Below, in pieces: positions 8,881 to 15,998 of a DNA stretch of 36,654 nt (its first letter is position 1; every line of letters starts with the position of its first letter). The DNA is from Nostocales cyanobacterium LEGE 12452. Lineage in GTDB: Bacteria > Cyanobacteriota > Cyanobacteriia > Cyanobacteriales > Nostocaceae. The DNA is taken from NCBI GenBank assembly GCA_015206945.1, contig JADEXV010000054.1, positions 1-36,654 of the forward strand. The letters are read 5' to 3'. The position numbers were made by a program, and so were the translations under genes. Below the pieces are notes generated by a model. The model did not search any database and was not told where the DNA came from. It saw only the letters and a list, made by a program, of their open reading frames with translations.

Positions 8881-9477
8881 CTAAAACATAGATTCTGTTA
8901 GTTGAGTACCTCCAGCTTTTTTCCCTAATTGATAGTGAATTACTGCAAATAAGATAACCAGCGGCACTGAGGCAAAGTGAACGATTCGCAATGCTTGCCA
9001 ATCACCAAAGCAATCGACAATCCAGGGAAATTGAGCAGGTTTATACATTCCTATCCCTGTAAATAATGCCAGCAGCAAAATAGGAATAATTGCTGTATAA
9101 GCAATCCGATGCCAAGCATAAATTAGGCGTTGGGAATTTTGAGTTTTTTGTAATGCTTTCAAGTCATTAGCACCGACAAAACGATGTCGCCAGCGTCGGG
9201 TAATTAAAATGTAAATTCCATACCACAACAGATTCAGCGAGAATAGCCACATTGCTGCAAAATGCCAATGTCTACCTCCTGCAAGCCAACCTCCTAAAGT
9301 AAATATCGGAGGAATGTGCAAACCTGCACGTCCACCAAAAACAGGGTTAGCGTTGTAAATTTGTAGTCCACTGGTGAGCATAATAAATAGACTAATGATG
9401 TTACACCAGTGGAAAATTTTGGCTCCTATTGCTTGAGTGGGTCGTTTTCGAGTTTGAGAGGGAACGGTGGAAGTCAT
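8881..9477 (-). CDS. Cytochrome b/b6-type (b561-like) membrane protein
   Basis: A 198-aa integral membrane protein with four to five hydrophobic helices (about 20-42, 68-92, 122-145 and 163-185) and His residues placed as haem ligands (HWCN near 28, HWHFAAMW near 70-73, AWHR near 122, IVHFAS near 165 and VIHYQLGKKAGG near the end). This matches the cytochrome b subunits of thiosulfate-reductase, hydrogenase and formate-dehydrogenase type, which pass electrons between quinones and a partner oxidoreductase. No molybdopterin oxidoreductase, its usual neighbour, is seen next to it. The ATG at 9477 has no obvious ribosome site. It probably works in the plasma or thylakoid membrane; the partner is unknown. 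Confidence 0.82.
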   Translation of the reverse strand: MTSTVPSQTRKRPTQAIGAKIFHWCNIISLFIMLTSGLQIYNANPVFGGRAGLHIPPIFTLGGWLAGGRHWHFAAMWLFSLNLLWYGIYILITRRWRHRFVGANDLKALQKTQNSQRLIYAWHRIAYTAIIPILLLALFTGIGMYKPAQFPWIVDCFGDWQALRIVHFASVPLVILFAVIHYQLGKKAGGTQLTESMF

Positions 9478-9596
9478 AAATTTTGACTGATAAAATTTGC
9501 TGTTTATCTGTCTTGGGTAAATAGCCCAGCAAGTTTGGAGGTGGGCATTGCTTACCTTTATTTTCTCATCATTAGATTCAGTATTCTGACATTAAT

Positions 9597-9656
9597 GGTC
9601 TACCATCTGCTGTTTTAGCTGTCAGTTTAGGTATGGCTAGGGTTGTTCTCAGCTAA
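9597..9656 (+). pseudogene. Relic of a GGDEF (diguanylate cyclase) tail
   Basis: Twenty codons read GLPSAVLAVSLGMARVVLS then stop. This resembles the VTVSLGVA strand near the end of GGDEF domains and matches a longer relic at 14441-14605 (GLPAAVLTVSLAVASVIP). There is no start codon and no catalytic GGDEF motif, so it is a decayed fragment. It overlaps the end of a minus-strand transposase relic. Confidence 0.4.
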
Positions 9657-9824
9657 ATTACGCCTAATGTGAATTAAATCGGTTGAGACTCCAGTGTTTT
9701 TAATGAAATTAAAAATACCTTCTACACGCTGACAAACACGACTAATAAAACGTTTCAAAGCATCAGAATTTGGAAAATTTTGGTTGTCACGAGTGAGCGT
9801 CCATATACGATTAAGATTAAAACA
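9627..9824 (-). pseudogene. Transposase C-terminal relic (IS982-like)
   Basis: An open stretch of 65 codons without a credible start. It reads RDNQNFPNSDALKRFISRV then CQRVEGIFNFIKNTG, which resembles the R-rich QRVEG helix at the end of cyanobacterial IS982-type transposases. It diverges and stops soon after. No inverted repeats were found. The 5' region of the downstream SIMPL gene lies inside this relic. Confidence 0.45.
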
Positions 9825-9863
9825 TCAACAGGTATCAAACATCATTTAAGCAAGGAGAATAAG

Positions 9864-10631
9864 ATGGCTAACACAAATAATCTCACAGGTGTGAGAAATT
9901 TGGGTCTTGCGATCGCCGATCCCCTCATTGGTAGCACTGCTCCAAAGACTACTCAGATATTGGAAGTTACTGGTCAAGGAGAAGTCAGTGTTGCCACTAC
10001 TTTAACTGAGGTGCAGTTGGGGATTAAAGTACAGGCAAAAACTGCAACCGCAGTTCAAGAACAAGTTGCTCAACGTTCAACAGCGGTAGTTGATGCACTG
10101 CGAAAGCTTGGGGCGAAAGAACTTCAAACTACATCTATTCAACTAAATCCTGTCTATAGCTTTGAAAATGGTACTCAAACCTTAACCGGCTTTGAAGGCC
10201 TGAACACACTTCAGTTTGAGTTACCAACAAATCAAGCTGGGGCAGCAATTGACAAAGCTATCCAAGCAGGTGCAAATGTCATACAGAATATTAGCTTCAC
10301 TGCCTCAGACGAAGTATTGCAGCAGGCACGTCTGCAAGTTCTGAGCGAAGCTGTTAAAGATGCCCAAGCTCAGGCTCATGCTGTTTTTAGTACCTTGCAG
10401 TTAACTCCAGGACAGATTATTGACATTGATATTAACTCAAATGACAATTCTAGACCATCTCCCTTGGTGTCTAATCTAACAGTAGATAGTAGTTTTGCAC
10501 TAGGTACTACAACTCCTATAATTGGTGGTACTCAGACGATAAAAGCTAGTGTTTCTCTAGATATCGGTTATTCTCCAAATTCAGCAGTGATTCTCGATCT
10601 ACCTCTTAATGGATTGCAGCAATTTGCTTAA
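9864..10631 (+). CDS. SIMPL domain (DUF541) protein
   Basis: A 255-aa SIMPL/DUF541 protein. The core begins at ILEVTGQGEVSVATTLTEV and includes the long helix typical of the family (QEQVAQRSTAVVDALRKLGAKELQ), the strand TTSIQLNPVYSFENGTQTLTG and a C-terminal strand TIKASVSLDIGY. The start is set by AAGGAG at 9852-9857, six bases before ATG 9864; a longer reading from 9780 uses a poor start and runs through a transposase relic. Most family members carry a signal peptide. This one starts MANTNNLTGVRNLGLAIADP with no hydrophobic core, so it may be cytoplasmic. Function is unclear: some homologues affect oxidative-stress resistance or bind outer-membrane complexes. Confidence 0.85.
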   Translation: MANTNNLTGVRNLGLAIADPLIGSTAPKTTQILEVTGQGEVSVATTLTEVQLGIKVQAKTATAVQEQVAQRSTAVVDALRKLGAKELQTTSIQLNPVYSFENGTQTLTGFEGLNTLQFELPTNQAGAAIDKAIQAGANVIQNISFTASDEVLQQARLQVLSEAVKDAQAQAHAVFSTLQLTPGQIIDIDINSNDNSRPSPLVSNLTVDSSFALGTTTPIIGGTQTIKASVSLDIGYSPNSAVILDLPLNGLQQFA

Positions 10632-10966
10632 TCAGGACTTATGCAACTTTCACAAGCACGTGGCGTAACTACAGCGCCCGACGGCTGAAGCGTTTTTCAT
10701 GGGTTCAACCATTGCAGCAGCATACACCGATAATTAGTGCGATTGCGGTGATTATCGTAAGAAGTGTACTGATGGCTTGTGCTGTAATTTAGGTGTTTAG
10801 AAGACAATACCAAATGTATCAAACTCAGATATTGCAAATGCATCGACTTGCATTGCGAATGCGGAGGCCGCCTTGTTAATGCATCGACTTGTATTGCGAA
10901 TGCGACGGCCGCCTTGTTAATGCATCGACTTGCAAAAATTAATATCTCCTCCCCAAAGTTCATTAC
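10632..10966. other. Repeat-bearing intergenic region between SIMPL and kinase genes
   Basis: The convergent spacer between the SIMPL gene and the histidine kinase. It opens with CAGGACTTATGCAA, a motif often seen at ends of small cyanobacterial mobile elements, then a GC-rich dispersed stretch (10666-10696) and the 41-bp tandem repeat. An 88-codon minus-strand ORF here is repeat-derived and rejected. Confidence 0.45.
10839..10933. repeat. 41-bp tandem repeat, 2.3 copies
   Basis: Two full 41-bp units start at 10839 and 10880 with TGCATCGACTTG, each containing a GGCCGCCTTGTTAA tail, and a third partial unit starts at 10921. The full units differ at only a few bases. Each unit also holds the shorter pair GCATTGCGAATGC or GTATTGCGAATGC, a near-palindrome. 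Confidence 0.9.
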
Positions 10967-12541
10967 CTAAAAGCTGGCGTGTTTTTTAATCGCGGCATAG
11001 TGTCTTGCTGTTGTATTCATCTCAATCACCAACTCTGTCCCTTGGTCTAATTGAGAATTACACTTAAGTTTACCTTGATGTTTTTCAACGATAATCTGCC
11101 GGCTAATTGATAGCCCTAGCCCTTGACTTTTGCCTACTGGTTTGGTTGTAAAAAACGGTTCAAATATATGTTTGTGGATATGGGGAAGTATACCTTTGCC
11201 ATTGTCAAAAATGCGAATAATAACTTTATGTTTTTTCCCTAGCAGTTTGTCATTTACCCAAGGTTCATTATTATTGACCAATGATAAATGACTGCTAACA
11301 ACTTCTGTATGAATCAAAATTTTTGGAGTAAAAGAATTATCATGTTTCATCCTCTCTTCTAAGGCATCAATGGCATTAGTTAAAATGTTCATGAATACCT
11401 GATTGAGTTCACCAGGATAACACTCAATTAAAGGTAATTCACCAAAGGTTTTAATTACTTTAATCTCTGCTCTATCAGGTTTCTCTTTGAGACGATGTTG
11501 TAAAATCCTGAGAACACTATCAAATCCTTCATGCAGGTCAACCTTTTTCATTTGACCTTCGTCAGAGGTGGAAAAATTCCGCAAGGCAAAAACAATATCT
11601 TTTACGCGCTCAGAACCGGCTCGCATTGACCACAGTAATTTTAAAAAGTCTGTCTTCACGAACCCAAGGTCAAGGTGTTGCAAATGTAAGGCAATAACTG
11701 GGGTAGGGGTGGGATAGTAATATTGGTAAAGTTCAATAATTCTGATTAAATCTTCAGCGTATTTACTAGCAGGATGGAGATTGCCATAGATAAAGCTAAC
11801 GGGGTTATTAATTTCGTTAGCCATATCCGCCACCAGTTGACCGAGATTAGCCATTTTCTGGTTTTGCAATAACTGCTTTTGGGTATATTTGAGTTCTTCG
11901 AGGGTAGTTTCTAGCTGCTGTGATTTTTCCTTAACTTGGTCTTCGGTAAACTGGCGTTGAGCAATTTCGGTTTGGAGTTGTTCAAATAGTTGGTATTGTT
12001 GAGTAGCGTAGGCGCAGCCCGCACTTCGGCTGCGCTCAGTGACCGTCGTAGGCATCGCCTTATCCTGATTAATATCCTTGTGCGTTCCCACCATCCGCAC
12101 TGGTTTACCGAATTTATCCCGTTGAAATACTTTGCCACAAGTCAAAATCCACTTCCACTCCCCGGATTTAGTCAACATTCGCAATTCGACTTCAAACACA
12201 GGTATGCATCCTTGGAGATAATCGTGCAATACCTGGCGAATTCTTGGTAAATCCTGTGGATGTACAAGTTGTTCAAAGGATTTATAATCGTTGTCGATTT
12301 CGTCTACTTTATATCCTAGAATACTTTTCCACTGGGGATCGTAATAGGTTTTGTCAGTTACCAGATTCCAATCCCACAACCCCAAGCCACTAGCGATTAA
12401 TGCCATTTGCAAGGCGGCTTGTGAGCATTGGCAAGGATCTAAATTTTCTTGAGATAAGTCTTTTGGTTCTGGGAAATTCTGAGAATCTTGTACTGAAAGT
12501 GAAGCTTTCGATTCATGGGTAGCGGGTTCTTGGATATGCAT
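10967..12541 (-). CDS. PAS sensor histidine kinase lacking the phosphoacceptor His
   Basis: A 524-aa soluble sensor kinase. A PAS domain (about 45-158: GLWDWNLVTDKTYYDPQW through VGTHKDIN) is followed by a coiled coil (about 180-230), an H-box region and a HATPase with N-box MNILTNAIDALEE, G1 IRIFDNGKGI and G2 SQGLGLSISRQI. The H-box reads LGQLVADMANEINNP, where related cyanobacterial kinases have AHEINNP: residue 242 is Asn (AAC) instead of His (CAC). Residues about 160-181 (AMPTTVTERSRSAGCAYA) are encoded by an inserted dispersed repeat. ATP binding looks intact but autophosphorylation at the usual site is not possible, so it may be a pseudokinase, act in trans, or be decaying. ATG 12541 has no clear ribosome site. 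Confidence 0.9.
   Translation of the reverse strand: MHIQEPATHESKASLSVQDSQNFPEPKDLSQENLDPCQCSQAALQMALIASGLGLWDWNLVTDKTYYDPQWKSILGYKVDEIDNDYKSFEQLVHPQDLPRIRQVLHDYLQGCIPVFEVELRMLTKSGEWKWILTCGKVFQRDKFGKPVRMVGTHKDINQDKAMPTTVTERSRSAGCAYATQQYQLFEQLQTEIAQRQFTEDQVKEKSQQLETTLEELKYTQKQLLQNQKMANLGQLVADMANEINNPVSFIYGNLHPASKYAEDLIRIIELYQYYYPTPTPVIALHLQHLDLGFVKTDFLKLLWSMRAGSERVKDIVFALRNFSTSDEGQMKKVDLHEGFDSVLRILQHRLKEKPDRAEIKVIKTFGELPLIECYPGELNQVFMNILTNAIDALEERMKHDNSFTPKILIHTEVVSSHLSLVNNNEPWVNDKLLGKKHKVIIRIFDNGKGILPHIHKHIFEPFFTTKPVGKSQGLGLSISRQIIVEKHQGKLKCNSQLDQGTELVIEMNTTARHYAAIKKHASF
12001..12062. repeat. Dispersed palindromic repeat inside the kinase coding region
   Basis: A GC-rich element with an 8-bp hairpin: GCGCAGCC (12012-12019) pairs with GGCTGCGC (12028-12035), followed by GTCGTAGGCATCGCC. 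It belongs to the same Nostoc-type repeat class as 2197-2270. It lies in frame within the linker between PAS and coiled coil of the histidine kinase, keeping the reading frame open. Confidence 0.75.
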
Positions 12542-13015
12542 AGCTGCTGGTACGATGAGGAAGATATTCTGTAGCTCTCTCTCTACGCTGTTTTAGCACC
12601 CTGACGATTCAGTTATGGACAAATTGCCTAGTTGGTTTATTAGGCTGTAACTTAAGTCAGGGATATATCAGCCCGTATCATAAATTGGGATGGAATTTAG
12701 AAGAATGTAACCTCTATTGCGATCGCAATAGCAATCTTTTAGAAAAAATCGCTACATTGTTGTGCATCTACATTCTAAGATATGTCCAAAAAAAGTAGTT
12801 CAAGTCATATACAATTACCTAAAAAGACCGAAAAATTTGTAAAAAAAATTCTATGATTGAATCACGCTAAATAATTTCAGGATGCAAAAAATTGTCAAGG
12901 CTTTTTTGTAGCTTTTTGAGTCAGGTCTGGCTGCTATGCAAACAAGGCAGCCGACATTGACTTCCAAAACTTAATGGTATGAGAAAAGATCATACTGAAT
13001 TAGACTCAATGACTA
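12542..13015. other. Divergent intergenic region with 18-bp palindrome
   Basis: This 474-bp spacer separates the divergent histidine kinase and AAA-like ATPase genes and should hold both promoters. A perfect 18-bp palindrome at 12714-12731 (CTATTGCGA then TCGCAATAG) is an extended HIP1 site. No repeat family or ORF is otherwise visible, and no promoter could be assigned with confidence. Confidence 0.5.
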
Positions 13016-14386
13016 ATGACTATAGATGAACTAGTATTGCTACTAAAAGCCAGTCAAGCAACCGGTTTAACGACGCTCCAAGAGTTGATATTGCGTTCTT
13101 CGTGGGAAGGAGAAACCTACACCAATATAGCTAGTGAAGCACACTACGGCGAGGAACGTGTCAAGAAAATCGCTGCTCATTTATGGCAAGTACTAAGTAA
13201 TTTTTGCAAAGAACCAATACATAAATCTAACTTTCGCCACACTCTGGAAAATCACCATTTTAGCGAAGCGCATCAGCAGTTAATTAAGGAATTCAACCGA
13301 GCCACCACAGCGATATCCTTAGAATTTCCTAGTGGTCCAGTATCCCTTAATTCCAGATTTTACATCCCTCGCCCGCCAATTGAAGAACTCGCTTACGCAG
13401 AAATGGCTGAACCAGGGAGTGTAATTTGCATCAAAGCACCCAAAAAGATGGGGAAAAGCTCTCTGGTTTTGCGGTTGCTTGCACACGCTGACAAGCAAGG
13501 CTTTCGTACCGTAACGTTGGATTTTCAGCAAGCAGACAAAGCAGTATTTGCCAGTTTGGATAAATTTTTGCACTGGTTCTGTGCCAATGTTAGTCGGGAG
13601 TTACAGCTAGAACCAAAACTCAATGATTATTGGGATGAAGATATGGGTAGCAAAGCCAGCTGCTCTATCTATTTCCATAAATATTTACTGTCTGCACTCT
13701 CAAATCCCCTGGTTTTAGTATTAAATGAGGTGGATTGGGTATTTGAGTATCAGGAAATTGCTGGAGAATTCCTACCATTAGTGCGATCGTGGCACGAACA
13801 AGCCAAAAGGGTAGAAATTTGGCAAAAATTACGTCTGGTTCTAGTTTATTCAACAGAAATTCTTGTTCCCATAAAACTGACTCAATCGCCATTTAATATT
13901 GGTTTGGCAATTAATTTACCTCCCTTTACGAAAGAGCAGGTGCAGGATTTAGCGCAACGTCACGGCTTCGATTGGACAGATGGTAAAGATGCCGATAGTT
14001 TGATGGCAATGGTGGGAGGAAATCCTTATTTGGTGCGATTGGCATTGTATCACCTTGTAGGTAAAGGCGGATTAAAAGGGGATTTAGGGCAGTTATTGCA
14101 ACAAGCACCTACAGAAGCCGGAATCTATAACGAGTGTTTAAGGCAATATGTGTTAACACTACGAGATCAGCCAGAATTGGGAGATGCTTTTTATGAGGTG
14201 ATTAATACTACAAATTATGTGAAATTAGAGCCAAGATTGGCATATAAATTACAGAGTATAGGGCTAATTAATTTAGAAGGCGATCGCAGTACTCCTGCTT
14301 GTGCATTATATCGGTTATATTTCCAACAACATCTCAAAAAAAGTGAGCATTTCACCAATACTCATATTGAACATTTTAAACAATAA
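13016..14386 (+). CDS. AAA-like domain ATPase with N-terminal vMAP-type helix-turn-helix
   Basis: A 456-aa protein. The first ~90 residues (MTIDELVLLLK, TGLTTLQELILRSSWEG, YTNIASEAHYGEERVKKIAAHLWQVLS) look like the winged-helix module that starts many cyanobacterial AAA-like and NB-ARC signalling proteins. The ATPase domain has Walker A KAPKKMGKSS (about 140-149) and Walker B LVLVLNEVDW (about 232-241). The C-terminal part is helical. This is the AAA_35 type usually seen fused to, or encoded with, WD40, CHAT or vWA effectors; here it stands alone. It is not a transporter ATPase. Partner and trigger are unknown; a conflict or signalling role is inference. The ATG at 13016 is directly preceded by repeats of the TGACTAA kind. 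Confidence 0.82.
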   Translation: MTIDELVLLLKASQATGLTTLQELILRSSWEGETYTNIASEAHYGEERVKKIAAHLWQVLSNFCKEPIHKSNFRHTLENHHFSEAHQQLIKEFNRATTAISLEFPSGPVSLNSRFYIPRPPIEELAYAEMAEPGSVICIKAPKKMGKSSLVLRLLAHADKQGFRTVTLDFQQADKAVFASLDKFLHWFCANVSRELQLEPKLNDYWDEDMGSKASCSIYFHKYLLSALSNPLVLVLNEVDWVFEYQEIAGEFLPLVRSWHEQAKRVEIWQKLRLVLVYSTEILVPIKLTQSPFNIGLAINLPPFTKEQVQDLAQRHGFDWTDGKDADSLMAMVGGNPYLVRLALYHLVGKGGLKGDLGQLLQQAPTEAGIYNECLRQYVLTLRDQPELGDAFYEVINTTNYVKLEPRLAYKLQSIGLINLEGDRSTPACALYRLYFQQHLKKSEHFTNTHIEHFKQ

Positions 14387-14440
14387 AATCAACAGTTGCT
14401 CCTCCTCTCTAGCTTAGATGAACGAACTCAAAAACTTTAG

Positions 14441-14605
14441 GAATTTCCTAGCCTTGGTGGTTTACCTGCTGCTGTTTTAACTGTGAGCCTAGCGGTGGCT
14501 AGCGTGATTCCGCTAATAGAAATTGAACCTGCTACTTTAGTTAATGCTGCTGAAAAAGCACTCAATCAAGCCAAAAGAAAAGGACGCGATCGCGTTGTAG
14601 TTTAA
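14441..14605 (+). pseudogene. Relic of a GGDEF (diguanylate cyclase) C-terminus
   Basis: Reading from a stop at 14438, the frame gives GGLPAAVLTVSLAVASVIPL, then IEPATLVNAAEKALNQAKRK, then GRDRVVV and stop. The LVNAAxxALxxAKxxGRDRVV ending is the hallmark C-terminus of GGDEF domains. The GGDEF motif, the rest of the cyclase and a start codon are absent. It lies just after the AAA-like gene and was probably left by a deletion or rearrangement. A shorter relative is at 9597-9656. Confidence 0.7.
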
Positions 14606-15027
14606 TCTAAAAATTAGAATCAAATAAAGAAATTGAAGAAGAATTCAGAAGTCAGAATTCAGGAGTTAGAATGAAGACGCTCGAAGACTCGCTATCAGTA
14701 GGGGATTCAGACCCGCCACTCATTGTTCGCGCTTGCGTCTCTTAGAGAAGACGACTAAATATTCAGATTTAGTGGAGGTTTTAAACCTAGATTCATCCAC
14801 CAGTCGCACAAAATTAATTCTGAATTCTGACTCACCTCGACTGCGCTCGGCGACCACCTGACTCCTGAATTCTGTTTCGATAAAAATAGCGATTGACAAG
14901 ACTTTTTTTTACCGATGAAACTTCTATCACCAGCTTGGGAATAATAAATCATGCTTGAGAAATATTTGCAATTTATCTCAGCAGATTAAGTGTGTTTACC
15001 ATCGGCAATTAAAGGAACAGTTTGTTA
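14606..15027. other. Intergenic region with dispersed repeats, upstream of the PEP-CTERM gene
   Basis: No gene is supported. The region holds a MITE-like element (next entry) and GC-rich dispersed repeats such as GTTCGCGCTTGCGTCTC (14727-14743) and CTCGACTGCGCTCGGCGACC. The end of the segment is the leader of the PEP-CTERM gene with AAAGGAA at 15011-15017. Confidence 0.5.
14653..14874. mobile_element. MITE-like element with 17-bp terminal inverted repeats
   Basis: Left end CAGAATTCAGGAGTTAG (14653-14669) and right end CTGACTCCTGAATTCTG (14858-14874) are inverted repeats matching at 16 of 17 positions. They bracket about 190 bp of non-coding, partly GC-rich sequence. Internal copies of GAATTC-containing motifs lie at both ends (14641-14646 and 14820-14825). 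No transposase is encoded and no clear target duplication was identified. Confidence 0.45.
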
Positions 15028-15813
15028 ATGAAAGTGAGTTCATCAGGGATTAAGCTAGGTTTTGCAGCTGTTAGCAGCAGTTGTCTCGCAGCAATCGCGA
15101 TCGCTATGAGTGGAGCAAGTGCAATTGCTGCTCAATTCATCACAATTCAAAGTACTGGTACATTATCAGGAACTATCGAACTTCCCAGAAATAATCCCAA
15201 TTTCAATAATAGTACTACTCGTATTGATACGGATGAAACTGGAACTTATTACCGGAACTTAGGTACTAATAATAATCCCAATTATGTTCCTGTATACCAG
15301 TCTGACTATTTAAAGGTAGAAACACGCTCGGATGGAAGTCTGCATTACTTTGTTGACTTTAAAGGTATTCCGATTGTCTCGTTTAATGGTGTTCTGACAT
15401 CGCCGGTGCTTTCCGGTGGTCAGTTGACTGCCTTCCTCTACCAGGGACAATTGCCAGGAACCACATTTCAAGGAGTAGTTCAAGATGAATTTAATCTCAC
15501 AAAAGCTTTCTACACTGGTACTGTCACCGACCCAGACACCGGAAAGAAGTATCAAGGTACTTTTGAAGTGAGTGGATATGGGGAGCGATATAGTAATCCC
15601 AATGGTAATTTAACTCCCACGGTCTTTGATTTCCAGTCTGATATTCCAGGTTTGCCAAGCGTAACATCCTTGACCATAACTAACGCTAGTTTGGCAAATT
15701 TAAGAATCATAGTACCTATAAATGAAACTTCTATTCCAGAACCCGCTAGCCTTCTCGGAACTCTGATGGTTGCTAGTTTTGGTATCGTTCTGAAAAGAAG
15801 AAAAGACAGCTGA
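15028..15813 (+). CDS. PEP-CTERM sorting domain protein (secreted)
   Basis: A 261-aa exported protein. The N-terminus has a basic stretch and a hydrophobic core ending ASAIAA (signal peptide, about 1-35). The middle is rich in Thr, Asn and Gly with beta-strand patterning. The C-terminus is a classic sorting signal: IPEPASLLG, a short hydrophobic helix (TLMVASFGIVL), then KRRKDS. Such proteins are processed by an exosortase and exported to the envelope or extracellular matrix; no exosortase gene is in this window. The ATG at 15028 is preferred; a TTG six bases upstream is nearer to the AAAGGAA ribosome site. The mature part belongs to no family I recognise. Confidence 0.9.
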   Translation: MKVSSSGIKLGFAAVSSSCLAAIAIAMSGASAIAAQFITIQSTGTLSGTIELPRNNPNFNNSTTRIDTDETGTYYRNLGTNNNPNYVPVYQSDYLKVETRSDGSLHYFVDFKGIPIVSFNGVLTSPVLSGGQLTAFLYQGQLPGTTFQGVVQDEFNLTKAFYTGTVTDPDTGKKYQGTFEVSGYGERYSNPNGNLTPTVFDFQSDIPGLPSVTSLTITNASLANLRIIVPINETSIPEPASLLGTLMVASFGIVLKRRKDS

Positions 15814-15855
15814 CTTAGGAAGACGTTTTAAAACTGAAAGGTTGTTGTAAGAAAA

Positions 15856-15899
15856 CTCACAAGGCTGAAGCTGAATTGTAAACATCAGTGCCTTGTGAG
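15856..15899. terminator. Perfect 10-bp hairpin after the PEP-CTERM gene
   Basis: CTCACAAGGC (15856-15865) pairs perfectly with GCCTTGTGAG (15890-15899) around a 24-base loop, 43 bp after the stop codon. There is no T-tract, so it may be a transcript 3' end or stability element more than a classical terminator. Confidence 0.5.
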
Positions 15900-15966
15900 C
15901 AAATAATCTTAGAAAATAAGGACTAAAGCCCTTACTACGAACTTATTTATCTATCAATTTAAAATA

Positions 15967-15990
15967 AGCCGGAGTTTTGCAAATCCGGCT
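15967..15990 (-). terminator. Hairpin terminator of the small conserved gene
   Basis: AGCCGGA (15967-15973) pairs with TCCGGCT (15984-15990) around a 10-base loop. On the minus strand the stem is followed by TTATTTT, a rho-independent layout for the gene ending at 15999. Confidence 0.7.
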
Positions 15991-15998
15991 GAGTTTAA

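Noticed and set aside
9780..9863. Longer start for the SIMPL protein
   Set aside because: No ribosome site, poor start codon, and it reads antisense through a transposase relic; AAGGAG fixes the start at 9864.
10839..10933. CRISPR-like array
   Set aside because: The units are directly adjacent with no spacers and there are no cas genes.
10697..10963. 88-codon minus-strand ORF
   Set aside because: Built from the 41-bp tandem repeat; the repeated peptide has no known match.
14755..14952. 65-codon minus-strand ORF
   Set aside because: Lies within the MITE-like and dispersed repeats; no coding signature.
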